The notes: generated by a model from the sequence alone, not told the origin. A stretch of 46,065 nucleotides of DNA from Bacillota bacterium (GCA_017889585.1 JAGFZX010000024.1:1-46065), one strand, 5' to 3'; positions 1 to 8,211 are shown, numbered from the stretch's first letter. Translations and numbers: made by a program.

Positions 1-46
1 ATGTTTTTTTACTCATGTCATTCACAACCTTTCATAATGTAATTGT

Positions 47-100
47 ACAAAAAAAGGCCCTATAGAATAGACTTTTTCAAATTGTCTATTCTATAGGGTC
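47..100 (-). terminator. Rho-independent terminator of the methyltransferase gene
   Basis: A perfect 15-bp inverted repeat (58-72 with 84-98, 11-nt loop) is extended by two further pairs. On the minus strand it runs into a T tract (complement of 47-55). It lies about 110 bp beyond the stop of the minus-strand methyltransferase. Nothing else is seen in 101-207. Confidence 0.8.
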
Positions 101-207
101 CATTTTACGATGTAAACGTTCTATTTTGCTTAACTTAATGACATTGACCACAAGGGGAGCATATCAATAAGAAATTTGGTAGGTGTTTTATGTATTAAGC
201 CTAAACC

Positions 208-885
208 TTAAAGTTTTCGCCCGAATAAAACTACAAAATTAAAATATTTGTATACACAGTCCACATCAGAGAATCCAGCTTGTCCCAGCCAAGTCAGTTG
301 GTCAGACAATGTAGACATTTTATCGAGCTTTATTCGTTCAAAAGCAGCTTCAACTTCTTCACTGCTTAGGCCACTAGCTTCAATTTTAACATGCCAATCG
401 GTTTTATACAGATCGTCTAAAAATTCAGTTTGCCCTAATACTTGGTCGGCATTAACAAATACGCCGCCCGGCTTTAATAGTTGAAAAACTTTTGCATACA
501 AATGCTCTTTCTGGTTGCCTGTTAAATGATGAATAGATAAGGCTGAAATAATAATATCGTATTGTTCTGAAGATTCATAGCGAGTATAGTCTTGAGCAAT
601 ATACTGCACTGAAGAATTATTTGCAAACCTTTTTTTTGCCATTTCCAACATTTTATCAGAAAGGTCAATTAGTGTTAACTTAGCATCGGGATATTTTTTT
701 AGTAGGAAATACGAACATAATCCAGTGCCTGCACCAATATCTAAAATTTTCGGTATGTTATTGTCCACATTGACTATTGCAACTAATGTTTTATAAAAGT
801 CTTCAAAACAGGGTATCAAGTTTCGTCTTTGACCATCATATTCTTCAGATATTTGATTAAACATTTCCTGTATTAAGGTACTCAT
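208..885 (-). CDS. Class I SAM-dependent methyltransferase
   Basis: This 225-residue soluble protein has a Rossmann-type methyltransferase fold. The SAM-binding glycine motif GAGTG is at residues 51-55, preceded by ILDI. The acidic residue ending strand beta-2 is D74 (TLIDLSD), and a motif IV-like IIISALSIHHL follows at mid-protein. The ATG start at 885 is supported by a GGAGGGG Shine-Dalgarno about 6 nt upstream. It is a single gene with its own terminator at 47-100. The substrate cannot be read from the sequence; small-molecule methylation (methyltransferase 11/25-type) is likely from family knowledge. Confidence 0.85.
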   Translation of the reverse strand: MSTLIQEMFNQISEEYDGQRRNLIPCFEDFYKTLVAIVNVDNNIPKILDIGAGTGLCSYFLLKKYPDAKLTLIDLSDKMLEMAKKRFANNSSVQYIAQDYTRYESSEQYDIIISALSIHHLTGNQKEHLYAKVFQLLKPGGVFVNADQVLGQTEFLDDLYKTDWHVKIEASGLSSEEVEAAFERIKLDKMSTLSDQLTWLGQAGFSDVDCVYKYFNFVVLFGRKL

Positions 886-1085
886 TCCTACCCCTCCAAT
901 TGTTATATAGTTACTTAGTATGTCTGAGTAATATATTAGCTGTCATATTTAGTATTAACTCTTTTAAGTAATAAAAATCTGTAGCACCCTGTTATTATTG
1001 TACGGCTTTTTGGTAGGGCATGATTTAATATAATTCAAACAGAATTTTTATGGATAAATTATATTGCATCGGGGTTCGCTTTATG

Positions 1086-1119
1086 AAATAATATAGTTTA
1101 AAATTCAACTATATTATTT
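1086..1119. promoter_or_regulatory. Perfect palindrome before the GNAT gene, possible operator
   Basis: Two perfect 13-bp arms (1086-1098 and 1107-1119) are separated by 8 bp, directly before the GAGGTG ribosome binding site of the acetyltransferase. The AT-rich arms and position fit a repressor operator or an RNA hairpin that hides the ribosome binding site. No T tract follows, so it is not a terminator. The rest of 886-1085 shows no gene. Confidence 0.4.
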
Positions 1120-1132
1120 TGAGGTGATCATC

Positions 1133-1651
1133 ATGATTAGAACAGCAACTATGGACGATGTAAGCAATATCATGAAAATAGTTCAAGCAGTCATCGTGGA
1201 AATGCACAGTTATAACAACTTTCAATGGGATGAAAACTATCCCCAAATAAGAGACTTTGCTGGTGATATTGAAAAAGGCGATCTATTTGTTTCTATCCGC
1301 GAGGAAATGATTGCTGGATTTATATGTATTAATAGGGTTCAGCCTACTGAATATAATGGATTAAAATGGTCCCTTTCTGAAGAGGCATTGGTGATTCATC
1401 GGATGGCGGTCAGCCCTGACTGTAGAAATATCGGTGTCGGGTTTGAGCTTGTAAATTTTGCTGATGAATTAGCAAAAAAAAATAATGTAAGATACTTAAA
1501 AACAGATACATACTCTTTGAATACGAATGCTCAAGGATTATTTCAAAAACTTGGTTACATTTTTGTTGGAGAAATGAGCTTTTTGGGCAAAGAAAAGCCA
1601 TTTTATTGTTATGAAAAATGGATTGAAGTCATTCCGCAGTCATCGAAGTAG
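1133..1651 (+). CDS. GNAT family N-acetyltransferase
   Basis: This 172-residue protein is a single GNAT domain. The acetyl-CoA pyrophosphate-binding signature RNIGVG lies at residues 98-103, after the beta-4 strand VIHRMAVSP. The family's C-terminal LFQKLGYIFVGEM segment is near residues 137-148. The ATG at 1133 was chosen because GAGGTG (1121-1126) sits 6 nt upstream; an in-frame GTG at 1124 lies inside that ribosome binding site. The gene stands alone between a palindrome and a terminator. The acetyl acceptor is unknown. Confidence 0.85.
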   Translation: MIRTATMDDVSNIMKIVQAVIVEMHSYNNFQWDENYPQIRDFAGDIEKGDLFVSIREEMIAGFICINRVQPTEYNGLKWSLSEEALVIHRMAVSPDCRNIGVGFELVNFADELAKKNNVRYLKTDTYSLNTNAQGLFQKLGYIFVGEMSFLGKEKPFYCYEKWIEVIPQSSK

Positions 1652-1703
1652 GAAAGGTTATGCATTAAGTGTTAGACTATAAATGCTATTGCTGTTGGCA
1701 CTT

Positions 1704-1737
1704 AAAAATAAGCGAGAGTAATCTCGCTATTTTTATT
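1704..1737 (+). terminator. Rho-independent terminator of the GNAT gene
   Basis: A 7-bp GC-containing stem (1711-1717 with 1722-1728) is extended by A/T pairs and followed by a T tract. The remainder of 1738-1947 shows no gene; it holds only an AT-rich presumed promoter region for the helicase. Confidence 0.8.
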
Positions 1738-1947
1738 ATACTATTAAGGGGGGACTCTTGTAATATTATAGTATTGCGAAGATAGAAAAAAGATTAAATT
1801 TTCTATAAACCAACATTAGAGAAGAGTAATGTGAGCACAATAGCCATAGTAAATGTATTGTGGTACAATCCTAAATAGGATCTTTACAAGCATATGGGAT
1901 CAGTATAATCCTCATTATACCAAATTTTACTATAGATGGAGGCCACT

Positions 1948-4194
1948 ATGGACGACCAAGAGCGACACCAGGAAACGATAAGATTAGAGATAACCCTTAA
2001 GCAAATAAAAAAACAACTGGCGATAAGTGAAGGCATTTGCGCTCTGAAAGAGTCTGAACTAAAGGCGACTTTGCTAGATTATTGGGAGAAATGTGGCAGC
2101 GATGAAGCACAACTGGTAGAAACGGCTAATCGTCAACGTGCACTTTCTACCATTACTCATAGTACTCCTCTGGCCCTAAGGAAAATGCTAAACTCACCTT
2201 ATTTTGGGCGCATTGACTTTGTCGAAGAGGAGGAGGGGCTTGAGCTTCAAGCAGAACCAATATACATTGGCATCTCCACATTAAGGGATGAGGACACAGA
2301 TGAATTTCTCATATATGATTGGCGTGCACCCATATCCAGCATGTTTTATGATTGCGGACTCGGTAAGGCTTCTTATCATTGTTCTGCGGGGACAATTAAC
2401 GGAACTATAATACTAAAGCGCCAATATAAAATAACCAAAGGCTCAATGCAGTATATGTTTAATGCTGATCTCAAAATAGATGATGAAGTCTTACAAGAAA
2501 TATTGGGGAAAAGTGTTGATGATAAAATGCACACCATCGTCAATAGTATTCAGCGTGAGCAAAATCAAATCATTCGTAATGACAGCCACCGAGCACTGTT
2601 CGTAGAAGGACCGGCAGGTAGTGGTAAAACTTCTGTAGCTCTGCATCGCATTGCCTTTCTACTCTATCGGGATCGGGATATTCTTAATGAGAAAAACGTT
2701 CTTATTCTCTCCCCCAATCACTTGTTTAGCGATTATATTTCAAATGTTCTACCAGAGATGGGAGAAGAAAATGTATTGCAAAAGACGTTTCACGATTGTG
2801 TTTCTGAATCCATAGCCCAACTTCCTATAAAGCTTGAAACTCGTACATTTCATCTAGAAACGGTATTGTCAAATAAGAGTGGCCATGAACAGACCATTCG
2901 TGCAGAGAATATTCGGTTTAAATCATCAGGGAATTTCGAACAGATCATAGAGGCATACATAGACTGGGTTCAGACAAGCTTAGTTAATGATTATCCAACT
3001 ATTGAGTTTCGCGGTCAAACAATATTTAGCAAAGAAGAGTGGAAACAATATTACTTAGGTAACTTTTCTAGGATGCCAGTGATCATTCGCCTAGAAAAAA
3101 TAAAAACATTAATTGAAGGCAGAATGCGTCCATTTTTTCAGACTGTTCGTAAGGAAAAAGAAGCTGAGATCATAGACTGCGGTGAAGAGGTTGACGAAAG
3201 AGCAATTAAAGCTCTTGCAAGAATGGCTGCTAGGGAAGAGTTTAGTTCATTCAATGAGGAAATCGACAAATTGACGAAATTAGTCCCCTTGTCCGAGTAC
3301 CGGCGTTTATTTAAAGGAAACTGGCTATTTGCTCGTTCAACATCTAAGACGGATTTTCCTAAGGAGTGGCAAGCCATCCAAAAACAAACCCTTGCTTATC
3401 TAAACAATGGGGTACTTCCATACGAAGATATTCCTTCCTTCATATATTTTCAAGGTGTCTTGCAAGGTTTTCCCATAAATCGGGATATCAAGCATTTGAT
3501 CATTGATGAGGCCCAGGATTATACAACCCTGCAATTTAAAATCCTTGTAAACCTTTTTCCCAATTCCACGTGGACGGTGGTGGGAGATCCTGCTCAATCC
3601 GTGCACCCATCTCTCAAGACGGCAAGTTTTAAAGATATGAGTGAAATCATTGGTACAGAAAAATCTATTGCTTTTCGTCTTACACGCAGTTATCGTTCGA
3701 CAAAACAGATTCAGGCATTTTGCCAGGCCATACTTTCTGATCAAGCAGAAGTGGAATCAGTTAACCGTTCAGGCCTCTTGCCCACGGTCACTCGGATTGA
3801 AAAGACCCAAGACATGATTCAGACGCTTCTTCATACCATTGAAAATATCCTCAAGGAAGGTTGGCATTCGATCGCTATTATTTGCAAGAATACATATCAA
3901 TCCACAAGAATTTTTTCCGATCTCAAAGCTCATATTGATCTTAATCTAGTCATTAACGAAGATGATGCCTTCCATCAGGGGATCGTCGTCATTCCATCAT
4001 ATTTGGCAAAAGGCTTAGAATTTGACGCAGTGTTAGTTATTAACGCCGATGCAATTAACTACCGTCGTGAGGAAGAACGTCATATTCTATATACCATTTG
4101 CACACGAACATTGCATCATCTAAGCCTTTTTTATCTTGGAAGTCTTTCGCCGTTCATAAGTGGGATGGATGAGAAACTATACCAAATAGGATAA
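1948..4194 (+). CDS. helD: HelD-like superfamily 1 helicase (RNA polymerase recycling type)
   Basis: This protein of 748 residues is close in length to Bacillus HelD. It opens with a charged coiled-coil-like N-terminus of the kind that enters the RNA polymerase secondary channel in that family. The HelD signature DWRAPISSMFYD follows near residues 124-135, Walker A GPAGSGKT at 221-228, Walker B DEAQD at 520-524, and the C-terminal motif AKGLEFDAVLV. Family members release stalled RNA polymerase from DNA using ATP; that role is inferred by homology. The ATG at 1948 is preferred over the ATG at 1936 because GGAGG at 1938-1942 lies between them. The membrane protease gene follows after 16 bp, probably in the same transcript. 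Confidence 0.85.
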   Translation: MDDQERHQETIRLEITLKQIKKQLAISEGICALKESELKATLLDYWEKCGSDEAQLVETANRQRALSTITHSTPLALRKMLNSPYFGRIDFVEEEEGLELQAEPIYIGISTLRDEDTDEFLIYDWRAPISSMFYDCGLGKASYHCSAGTINGTIILKRQYKITKGSMQYMFNADLKIDDEVLQEILGKSVDDKMHTIVNSIQREQNQIIRNDSHRALFVEGPAGSGKTSVALHRIAFLLYRDRDILNEKNVLILSPNHLFSDYISNVLPEMGEENVLQKTFHDCVSESIAQLPIKLETRTFHLETVLSNKSGHEQTIRAENIRFKSSGNFEQIIEAYIDWVQTSLVNDYPTIEFRGQTIFSKEEWKQYYLGNFSRMPVIIRLEKIKTLIEGRMRPFFQTVRKEKEAEIIDCGEEVDERAIKALARMAAREEFSSFNEEIDKLTKLVPLSEYRRLFKGNWLFARSTSKTDFPKEWQAIQKQTLAYLNNGVLPYEDIPSFIYFQGVLQGFPINRDIKHLIIDEAQDYTTLQFKILVNLFPNSTWTVVGDPAQSVHPSLKTASFKDMSEIIGTEKSIAFRLTRSYRSTKQIQAFCQAILSDQAEVESVNRSGLLPTVTRIEKTQDMIQTLLHTIENILKEGWHSIAIICKNTYQSTRIFSDLKAHIDLNLVINEDDAFHQGIVVIPSYLAKGLEFDAVLVINADAINYRREEERHILYTICTRTLHHLSLFYLGSLSPFISGMDEKLYQIG

Positions 4195-4210
4195 GGGGGT
4201 ATGCAGCGTT

Positions 4211-5050
4211 ATGGATGATAATAAAGATAATATTGTTGTTTTACCACGGGAAGAAACTTCATCAGAGCAGAAACCTCCTGAGAAAAAGAAAAGCAGATGG
4301 GGTTGGATTACTAGTCTTGGCGGCTTTTTGCTGATTTTTAAAGCGGCAAAAATATGGGCGATTATTAAGGGAATATTTATATTTCTAAAATTTGGTAAAT
4401 TTCTCACAACAGGTTTATCAATGATGCTGATGATCATCGTATATGCGTATATGTATGGATGGAAATATGCAATAGGTATTGTATTCTTATTGTTTATTCA
4501 TGAAATGGGACATTTGACTGCTTCTCGGAGGCTCGGTATCAATACCAGCTTGCCCATGTTTATTCCTTTCATTGGTGCAATCATCCAGATGAAAGAAGCA
4601 CCGAAAGATGCCAAGACCGAATCCATCGTTGGCATTGCTGGCCCAATATTCGGATTTCTTGGCGCACTTATTTGCCTTTTGGCTGGAGAAATGTTTAATT
4701 CTGCATTACTGCTTGCTTTAGCTTATTTTGGTTTCTTATTGACTGTATTTAATCTCATTCCAGCACATCCCCTTGATGGGGGAAGGATCGTTACGGCCAT
4801 ATCCCTTAAAATTTGGGTTGTTGGTATTCCTATTATGGTATTCTTTTCTCTCTATTTCTTTAATCCAATTGGTATTTTGATTTCTATATTAGCCATAAGA
4901 AAAGCATGGGAAGTATGGAAAGATCGTCAAAATCCATATTATAATACTGATCAAGGATTCCGATTTAAAATGGGATTTTCATATTTCTTTTTGTTTGCCT
5001 TATCAGCTTACTATACTTACAATTTACATGAAACGCTAAACAAGCAATAA
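4211..5050 (+). CDS. Site-2 protease-like M50 membrane metalloprotease
   Basis: This 279-residue multi-pass membrane protein has the zinc-binding HEMGH at residues 97-101 and the distal metal ligand in a HPLDGG motif (D189), both in hydrophobic segments as in M50 proteases. The first ~25 residues are charged and rich in Glu, Lys and Pro (EQKPPEKKK) and likely cytoplasmic. Family members cleave substrates within the membrane; the substrate is unknown. The start follows AAGGGGGT. It is probably cotranscribed with helD. No PDZ domain is visible, so it belongs to a minimal subgroup. Confidence 0.85.
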   Translation: MDDNKDNIVVLPREETSSEQKPPEKKKSRWGWITSLGGFLLIFKAAKIWAIIKGIFIFLKFGKFLTTGLSMMLMIIVYAYMYGWKYAIGIVFLLFIHEMGHLTASRRLGINTSLPMFIPFIGAIIQMKEAPKDAKTESIVGIAGPIFGFLGALICLLAGEMFNSALLLALAYFGFLLTVFNLIPAHPLDGGRIVTAISLKIWVVGIPIMVFFSLYFFNPIGILISILAIRKAWEVWKDRQNPYYNTDQGFRFKMGFSYFFLFALSAYYTYNLHETLNKQ

Positions 5051-5130
5051 CACTAATGTAGTAAGCTATTGACTTTTGGGAATGGTTATTCTGGAATTCA
5101 GGGAAACTAACGATTTTATATAGGAGTAGA

Positions 5131-5157
5131 CAAAAAAGAAAAGCCCGAAGGCTTTTC
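5131..5157 (-). terminator. Terminator of the CxPR-repeat gene
   Basis: A perfect 8-bp stem (5138-5145 with 5150-5157) has a tetraloop that reads TTCG on the minus strand. It is followed there by a T-rich run (complement of 5131-5140). It lies 25 bp beyond the stop of the repeat protein gene, which supports that gene being expressed. Confidence 0.8.
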
Positions 5158-5181
5158 TAATAATAAATAAGTCTTGGCAAT

Positions 5182-5433
5182 TTAACGAGGCCAGCAGCCT
5201 TGCCGAGGCCAGCAGCCTTGCCGAGGCCAGCAGCCTTGCCGAGGCCAGCAACCTTGTCTAGGCCAGCAACCTTGTCTAGGCCAGCAGAAATGTCTAGGGA
5301 AACAAAAGTGGCGAGGAGAGCAGCCAAAACCAAAGCCAAAGCCTAAAAATAATTGTCTTTCATCTTCTGATCTGAACCCAGGATCGTCTTCCCAATCTTC
5401 AATTTCAGGTTTATCCCAATCGTGATAGTCCAT
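5182..5433 (-). CDS. Small Cys-X-Pro-Arg hexapeptide repeat protein, function unknown
   Basis: This 83-residue protein has two clearly different halves. Residues 1-30 are acidic with several Trp and Asp/Glu (DWDKPEIEDWEDD) and carry no signal peptide. GFGFGFG links to residues 38-83, where eight cysteines fall at exactly 6-residue spacing (38, 44, 50, 56, 62, 68, 74, 80). Each starts a C-X-P-R unit: CSPRHF, CFPRHF, five CWPRQG, then CWPR at the C-terminus. The ATG at 5433 has a near-perfect AGGAGGTGAT Shine-Dalgarno (5441-5450), and a terminator follows the stop. I do not recognise the family. Acidic leader plus regular Cys core resembles a peptide-modification precursor, a metal-binding peptide or a spore-coat-like repeat protein, but no modification enzyme lies beside it. 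Confidence 0.7.
   Translation of the reverse strand: MDYHDWDKPEIEDWEDDPGFRSEDERQLFLGFGFGFGCSPRHFCFPRHFCWPRQGCWPRQGCWPRQGCWPRQGCWPRQGCWPR
5185..5286 (-). repeat. 18-bp tandem repeat encoding CWPRQG
   Basis: About 5.7 nearly identical 18-bp units lie in the 3' half of the small Cys-rich gene. The first copies (5233-5286 side) have drifted at a few bases. Unit length is a multiple of three, so copy-number change would keep the frame. This is a coding minisatellite, not a CRISPR array. Confidence 0.9.
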
Positions 5434-5607
5434 ATTCAGTATCACCTCCTAATGTACCTATAGAATATTCTTTTATACATAATATGCTATATGGTAAATA
5501 AGAGTGATTAATTAGTTATTAGCTGTTATGGCTGAGTGTGGGTTTTAAAAGTTAAGGCTTAGACATGAGAAAAGCCAACTCAAATAATGCGGCGTATAGA
5601 AAGAAAA

Positions 5608-5629
5608 GTAGCTCTCTAGCGAGAGCTAC
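5608..5629. other. Hairpin in the 5434-5865 intergenic stretch
   Basis: A perfect 9-bp stem (5608-5616 with 5621-5629) has a 4-nt loop. On the minus strand it runs into a T-rich sequence, so it could terminate minus-strand transcription, but no minus-strand gene is seen upstream of it. The rest of 5451-5865 holds no gene I can support. Confidence 0.4.
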
Positions 5630-5865
5630 GCATAATGAAGGAATGGAGAGGTCGCTACTATTATGCCTACATGTTGGGGTAAATATACTTAGTTGTATGG
5701 GATCAGAGAGAACCTATATGTTTACTTGCTCCTTTCTTCAAAATGTTGTAATATGAAATAATCAAGTAGCCTTGAAACAATAATGGGAATGACTGGAATT
5801 CATTATTTTTCATATTAGAATCACAATAAGAGCGGAGGGACCGTATCCTCGGAAAGGATGCTATT

Positions 5866-6705
5866 ATGGCGTATAAACTAATCTGTATTGATGTTGATGG
5901 GACACTTTTGAATAGTAAGCATAGAATTACGAAGCGAACGAAAGAAATCATATTGCAGGCACATCAACTAGGTGTTCATATTGTGATAAGTACTGGACGA
6001 ATGTATACTGATGCCGAATACTATTCGAATCTTGTTGGCGTAAAATCCCCAGTGATAGCATCAAACGGAGCTTTCATAAAAGAAAAAGATAATGATAAAG
6101 TTATTTACAAGGATGTCCTCGGCGAAAAATTTTCACTAGAATTGCTAGAGATATTTCGTAAACACCAGATAAAGCCTTACTTTTGTACTCCTCATAAGTT
6201 CTATTATGGAAATATTATGTTTAAGTTTTTTTATTTAGCAACTAAGATATTAGGTTCGAGAAGCAACAAATTAGATGTGGAATATGTTTTTTCCTGGGAT
6301 CGGTGGCAAAAAATATTACAAAAAGAAAAAAATAATATTGTAAAAAGTGAGATTATATATAGAGATGCAGCTTTAATTTATGAACTGCGGAATGAATTAA
6401 AGAAATTAACCCATTTAGAAATCGTCGATTCTTCAAAACATAATATAGAAATTACCCGCAAAGGCGTTTCCAAAGGAAAAGCAGTAGCAATGCTGGCGTC
6501 CCTTTATGATATAAAACGTGAAGAGATTATCACTATAGGTGATAGTGAAAATGATGTATCTATGATAGAATATGCCGGTCTGGGCATTGCTATGGGAAAT
6601 GCGGCCGATAGTGTAAAACAAAGAGCGGATTACATAACAGACTCTAATGATAATGAGGGAGTAGCCAACGCGATAAATAAGTTTATTTTAGGTAACAAAT
6701 TTTAA
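5866..6705 (+). CDS. Cof-type HAD-IIB phosphatase
   Basis: This 279-residue cytoplasmic hydrolase has the HAD motif I DVDGT (nucleophile D9, acid D11), motif II STGR near residues 44-47, and motif IV GDSEND with metal ligands around D226 and D230. A large insert between motifs II and III is the type-IIB cap typical of the Cof/YwpJ/YkrA group. These enzymes dephosphorylate sugar phosphates, flavin or PLP phosphates; the substrate here cannot be told. The ATG has GGAAAGGA 8 nt upstream, and a terminator follows at 6729. Confidence 0.85.
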   Translation: MAYKLICIDVDGTLLNSKHRITKRTKEIILQAHQLGVHIVISTGRMYTDAEYYSNLVGVKSPVIASNGAFIKEKDNDKVIYKDVLGEKFSLELLEIFRKHQIKPYFCTPHKFYYGNIMFKFFYLATKILGSRSNKLDVEYVFSWDRWQKILQKEKNNIVKSEIIYRDAALIYELRNELKKLTHLEIVDSSKHNIEITRKGVSKGKAVAMLASLYDIKREEIITIGDSENDVSMIEYAGLGIAMGNAADSVKQRADYITDSNDNEGVANAINKFILGNKF

Positions 6706-6728
6706 ACAGAGAGCTCTTTACAGTTTGA

Positions 6729-6762
6729 ATCAGCCGACCAGAAAAGGTCGGCTGATTTTAGT
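6729..6762 (+). terminator. Terminator between the HAD gene and the SASP gene
   Basis: A perfect 11-bp stem (6729-6739 with 6746-6756) has a 6-nt loop and a following TTTTAGTTCTT. It sits between convergent genes and may serve both. Confidence 0.8.
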
Positions 6763-6767
6763 TCTTC

Positions 6768-7010
6768 TTACTCTTTTTTAGCCATTGTAGCTTCTTCTAT
6801 AGAATTTTCCTCCATGTGTTCTTTGGCCATTTCAATCATCATTTTAACTTTTTGACCGCCAATTCTACCACCAATTTTACCAACTTGGCTAGTTGTTAAA
6901 TCTTCATTGTGCCCTTGATCTAGTGGTATACCAAGTTCTTTTGCCACCTCGTATTTGTTAGGAAGTGTTGCATTAAGTTCTTGCATAGTGTCGATTTTAC
7001 CTTTAGTCAT
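6768..7010 (-). CDS. Alpha/beta-type small acid-soluble spore protein
   Basis: This 80-residue protein carries the two SASP hallmarks: KYEVAKELGIPL in the first half, where germination protease cuts in this family, and the helix-turn-helix segment VGKIGGRIGGQKVKMMIEMA. Such proteins coat spore DNA and protect it from UV and heat. A longer acidic tail (EHMEENSIEEATMAKKE) extends beyond the usual end. The ATG at 7010 was chosen because GGAGAGTG lies 5 nt upstream; an upstream ATG would lie before that site. Expression in the forespore under sigma-G is expected from the family and was not read from the promoter. Confidence 0.9.
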   Translation of the reverse strand: MTKGKIDTMQELNATLPNKYEVAKELGIPLDQGHNEDLTTSQVGKIGGRIGGQKVKMMIEMAKEHMEENSIEEATMAKKE

Positions 7011-7144
7011 AACATCACTCTCCATAGTTATTAATAAATGTATTTATTATAATCACCCAAGGAGCTGCTTGATGCATTTTTATCCCCCAAATCACCCCCT
7101 GATAGTAGTTTTCCCGTAAAATAATGAATTAGCCACAATACATA

Positions 7145-7173
7145 TTGACTACCATACACTCCCATGTTAGTAT
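7145..7173 (+). promoter_or_regulatory. Sigma-A-type promoter of the riboswitch-htpX unit
   Basis: TTGACT (7145-7150) and TAGTAT (7168-7173) are separated by exactly 17 bp. The predicted transcript start near 7180 lies about 20 nt before the aptamer. Confidence 0.65.
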
Positions 7174-7199
7174 ATAGGCAATAAAATAAATTCATCCTG

Positions 7200-7284
7200 C
7201 AAGGGGAGTAGCTGTACAGCATCTGTCGACAACACGGATTTTTCCCGGCGATGCTGGCAATGAGATATTGCAAGCGAGACCTTG
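7200..7284 (+). promoter_or_regulatory. yybP-ykoY (Mn2+-sensing) riboswitch aptamer
   Basis: The block holds the hallmark 5' element GGGGAGTAGC (7203-7212) and the 3' element GCGAGACC (7274-7281). P1 is CAAGG/CCTTG (7200-7204 with 7280-7284). An arm GCATC/GATGC (about 7219-7223 with 7250-7254) and a small hairpin just before the 3' element match the yybP-ykoY layout. The 3' strand of P1 also forms the 5' arm of the following terminator, so Mn2+ binding should stop terminator formation and switch htpX on. The aptamer call rests on remembered consensus, not on a covariance search. Confidence 0.82.
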
Positions 7285-7324
7285 TCTCATATTTTATAAT
7301 ATGGGGCAAGGTCTCGCTTGTTTT
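7271..7324 (+). terminator. Riboswitch expression-platform terminator before htpX
   Basis: A very long hairpin has a 14-bp perfect outer stem (7271-7284 with 7307-7320), a T/G pair, an 8-bp inner stem, a TTAT loop, and TTTT at the 3' end. It overlaps aptamer P1 at 7280-7284 and ends 24 bp before the htpX start codon, so it should cut off transcription unless the aptamer is folded. Confidence 0.85.
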
Positions 7325-7347
7325 CAAAAATTAAGGAGGGTTTTATC

Positions 7348-8211
7348 ATGAATAATTTAAAGACGACTTTGTTATTAGCAGCGCTGACAGGTATATTAAT
7401 GGCAATTGGCGGTTTATTTGGCGGCAGATCTGGTGTGGGTTTTATGCTCATAGTTTCAGTAGCTATGAATCTAGGTAGTTACTGGTTTAGCGATAAACTG
7501 GTTCTCAGTATGTACAATGCTCGAGAAATTACTGCCGACCAAGGTCCTGATTTGTTCAAAATGGTAGCAAATTTAGCTCATAGAGGAAACCTGCCTATGC
7601 CTAGGATTTATATCATTGATACCGATGTACCCAATGCCTTTGCCACAGGCCGCAGTCCGCAGTATGGTGTAGTGGCTGTTACGACAGGTATTATGAACAC
7701 TCTAAACGCTGATGAATTGGCAGGGGTTATTGCTCATGAACTCGCTCATATAAAAAATAGAGATACACTGATCAGTACTATCGTCGCCTCCATCGCTGGT
7801 GTAATTACTTGGGTTGCCAATATGGCTCAATGGTCAGCATTTCTTGGTATGGGCAATAGAGATAATGATGAAGAGAGTGGAAGCAATATTATTGGTACGC
7901 TATTTACTATTATTTTAGCGCCATTGGCTGCAACTCTAATTCAATTAGGAATTTCTCGTTCACGGGAATACTTGGCAGATCAAACTGGTGGCATAATTTC
8001 AAATAATCCTTTAGCCTTAGCCAGTGCTCTAGAAAAAATCGATTATTATGCTAAGTATCAAGTGTTACCTTCATCTACACCATCTACCTCTCATTTATTC
8101 ATCATTAACCCATTAAGCGGTACTGGTGATTGGATGATGAGCTTATTCAGTACCCATCCGACAACAACCGATCGTGTAGCACGCCTTAGGCAACAGGCTA
8201 ATCATAGGTAG
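7348..8211 (+). CDS. htpX: Zinc metalloprotease HtpX (M48B)
   Basis: This 287-residue membrane protease has two N-terminal transmembrane segments, the catalytic zinc motif HELAH at residues 130-134, a downstream pair of hydrophobic helices, and the SREYLADQTGG segment carrying the third zinc ligand. HtpX degrades misfolded membrane proteins at the cytoplasmic face. The ATG at 7348 follows AAGGAGGG; earlier in-frame starts lie inside the terminator arm. Its leader is a Mn2+-type riboswitch with terminator, which suggests metal-dependent expression. Length and motifs are normal for the family. Confidence 0.92.
   Translation: MNNLKTTLLLAALTGILMAIGGLFGGRSGVGFMLIVSVAMNLGSYWFSDKLVLSMYNAREITADQGPDLFKMVANLAHRGNLPMPRIYIIDTDVPNAFATGRSPQYGVVAVTTGIMNTLNADELAGVIAHELAHIKNRDTLISTIVASIAGVITWVANMAQWSAFLGMGNRDNDEESGSNIIGTLFTIILAPLAATLIQLGISRSREYLADQTGGIISNNPLALASALEKIDYYAKYQVLPSSTPSTSHLFIINPLSGTGDWMMSLFSTHPTTTDRVARLRQQANHR

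Noticed and set aside
5185..5286. Tandem repeats as a possible CRISPR array.
   Set aside because: The units are directly adjacent 18-mers with no spacers and lie inside a coding frame.
5066..5339. Two other minus-strand frames (Leu-Ala-Ser-Ala-Arg and Gly-Lys-Ala-Ala repeats) across the 18-bp repeat.
   Set aside because: An 18-bp repeat is open in all frames. Only the CxPR frame has a good ribosome binding site and a leader with normal composition.
5565..5756. 63-codon plus-strand frame containing the 5608-5629 hairpin.
   Set aside because: No ribosome binding site, mixed composition and no recognisable domain.
7031..7327. 98-codon minus-strand frame before htpX.
   Set aside because: It is antisense to the riboswitch and terminator, and its composition reflects those RNA elements.
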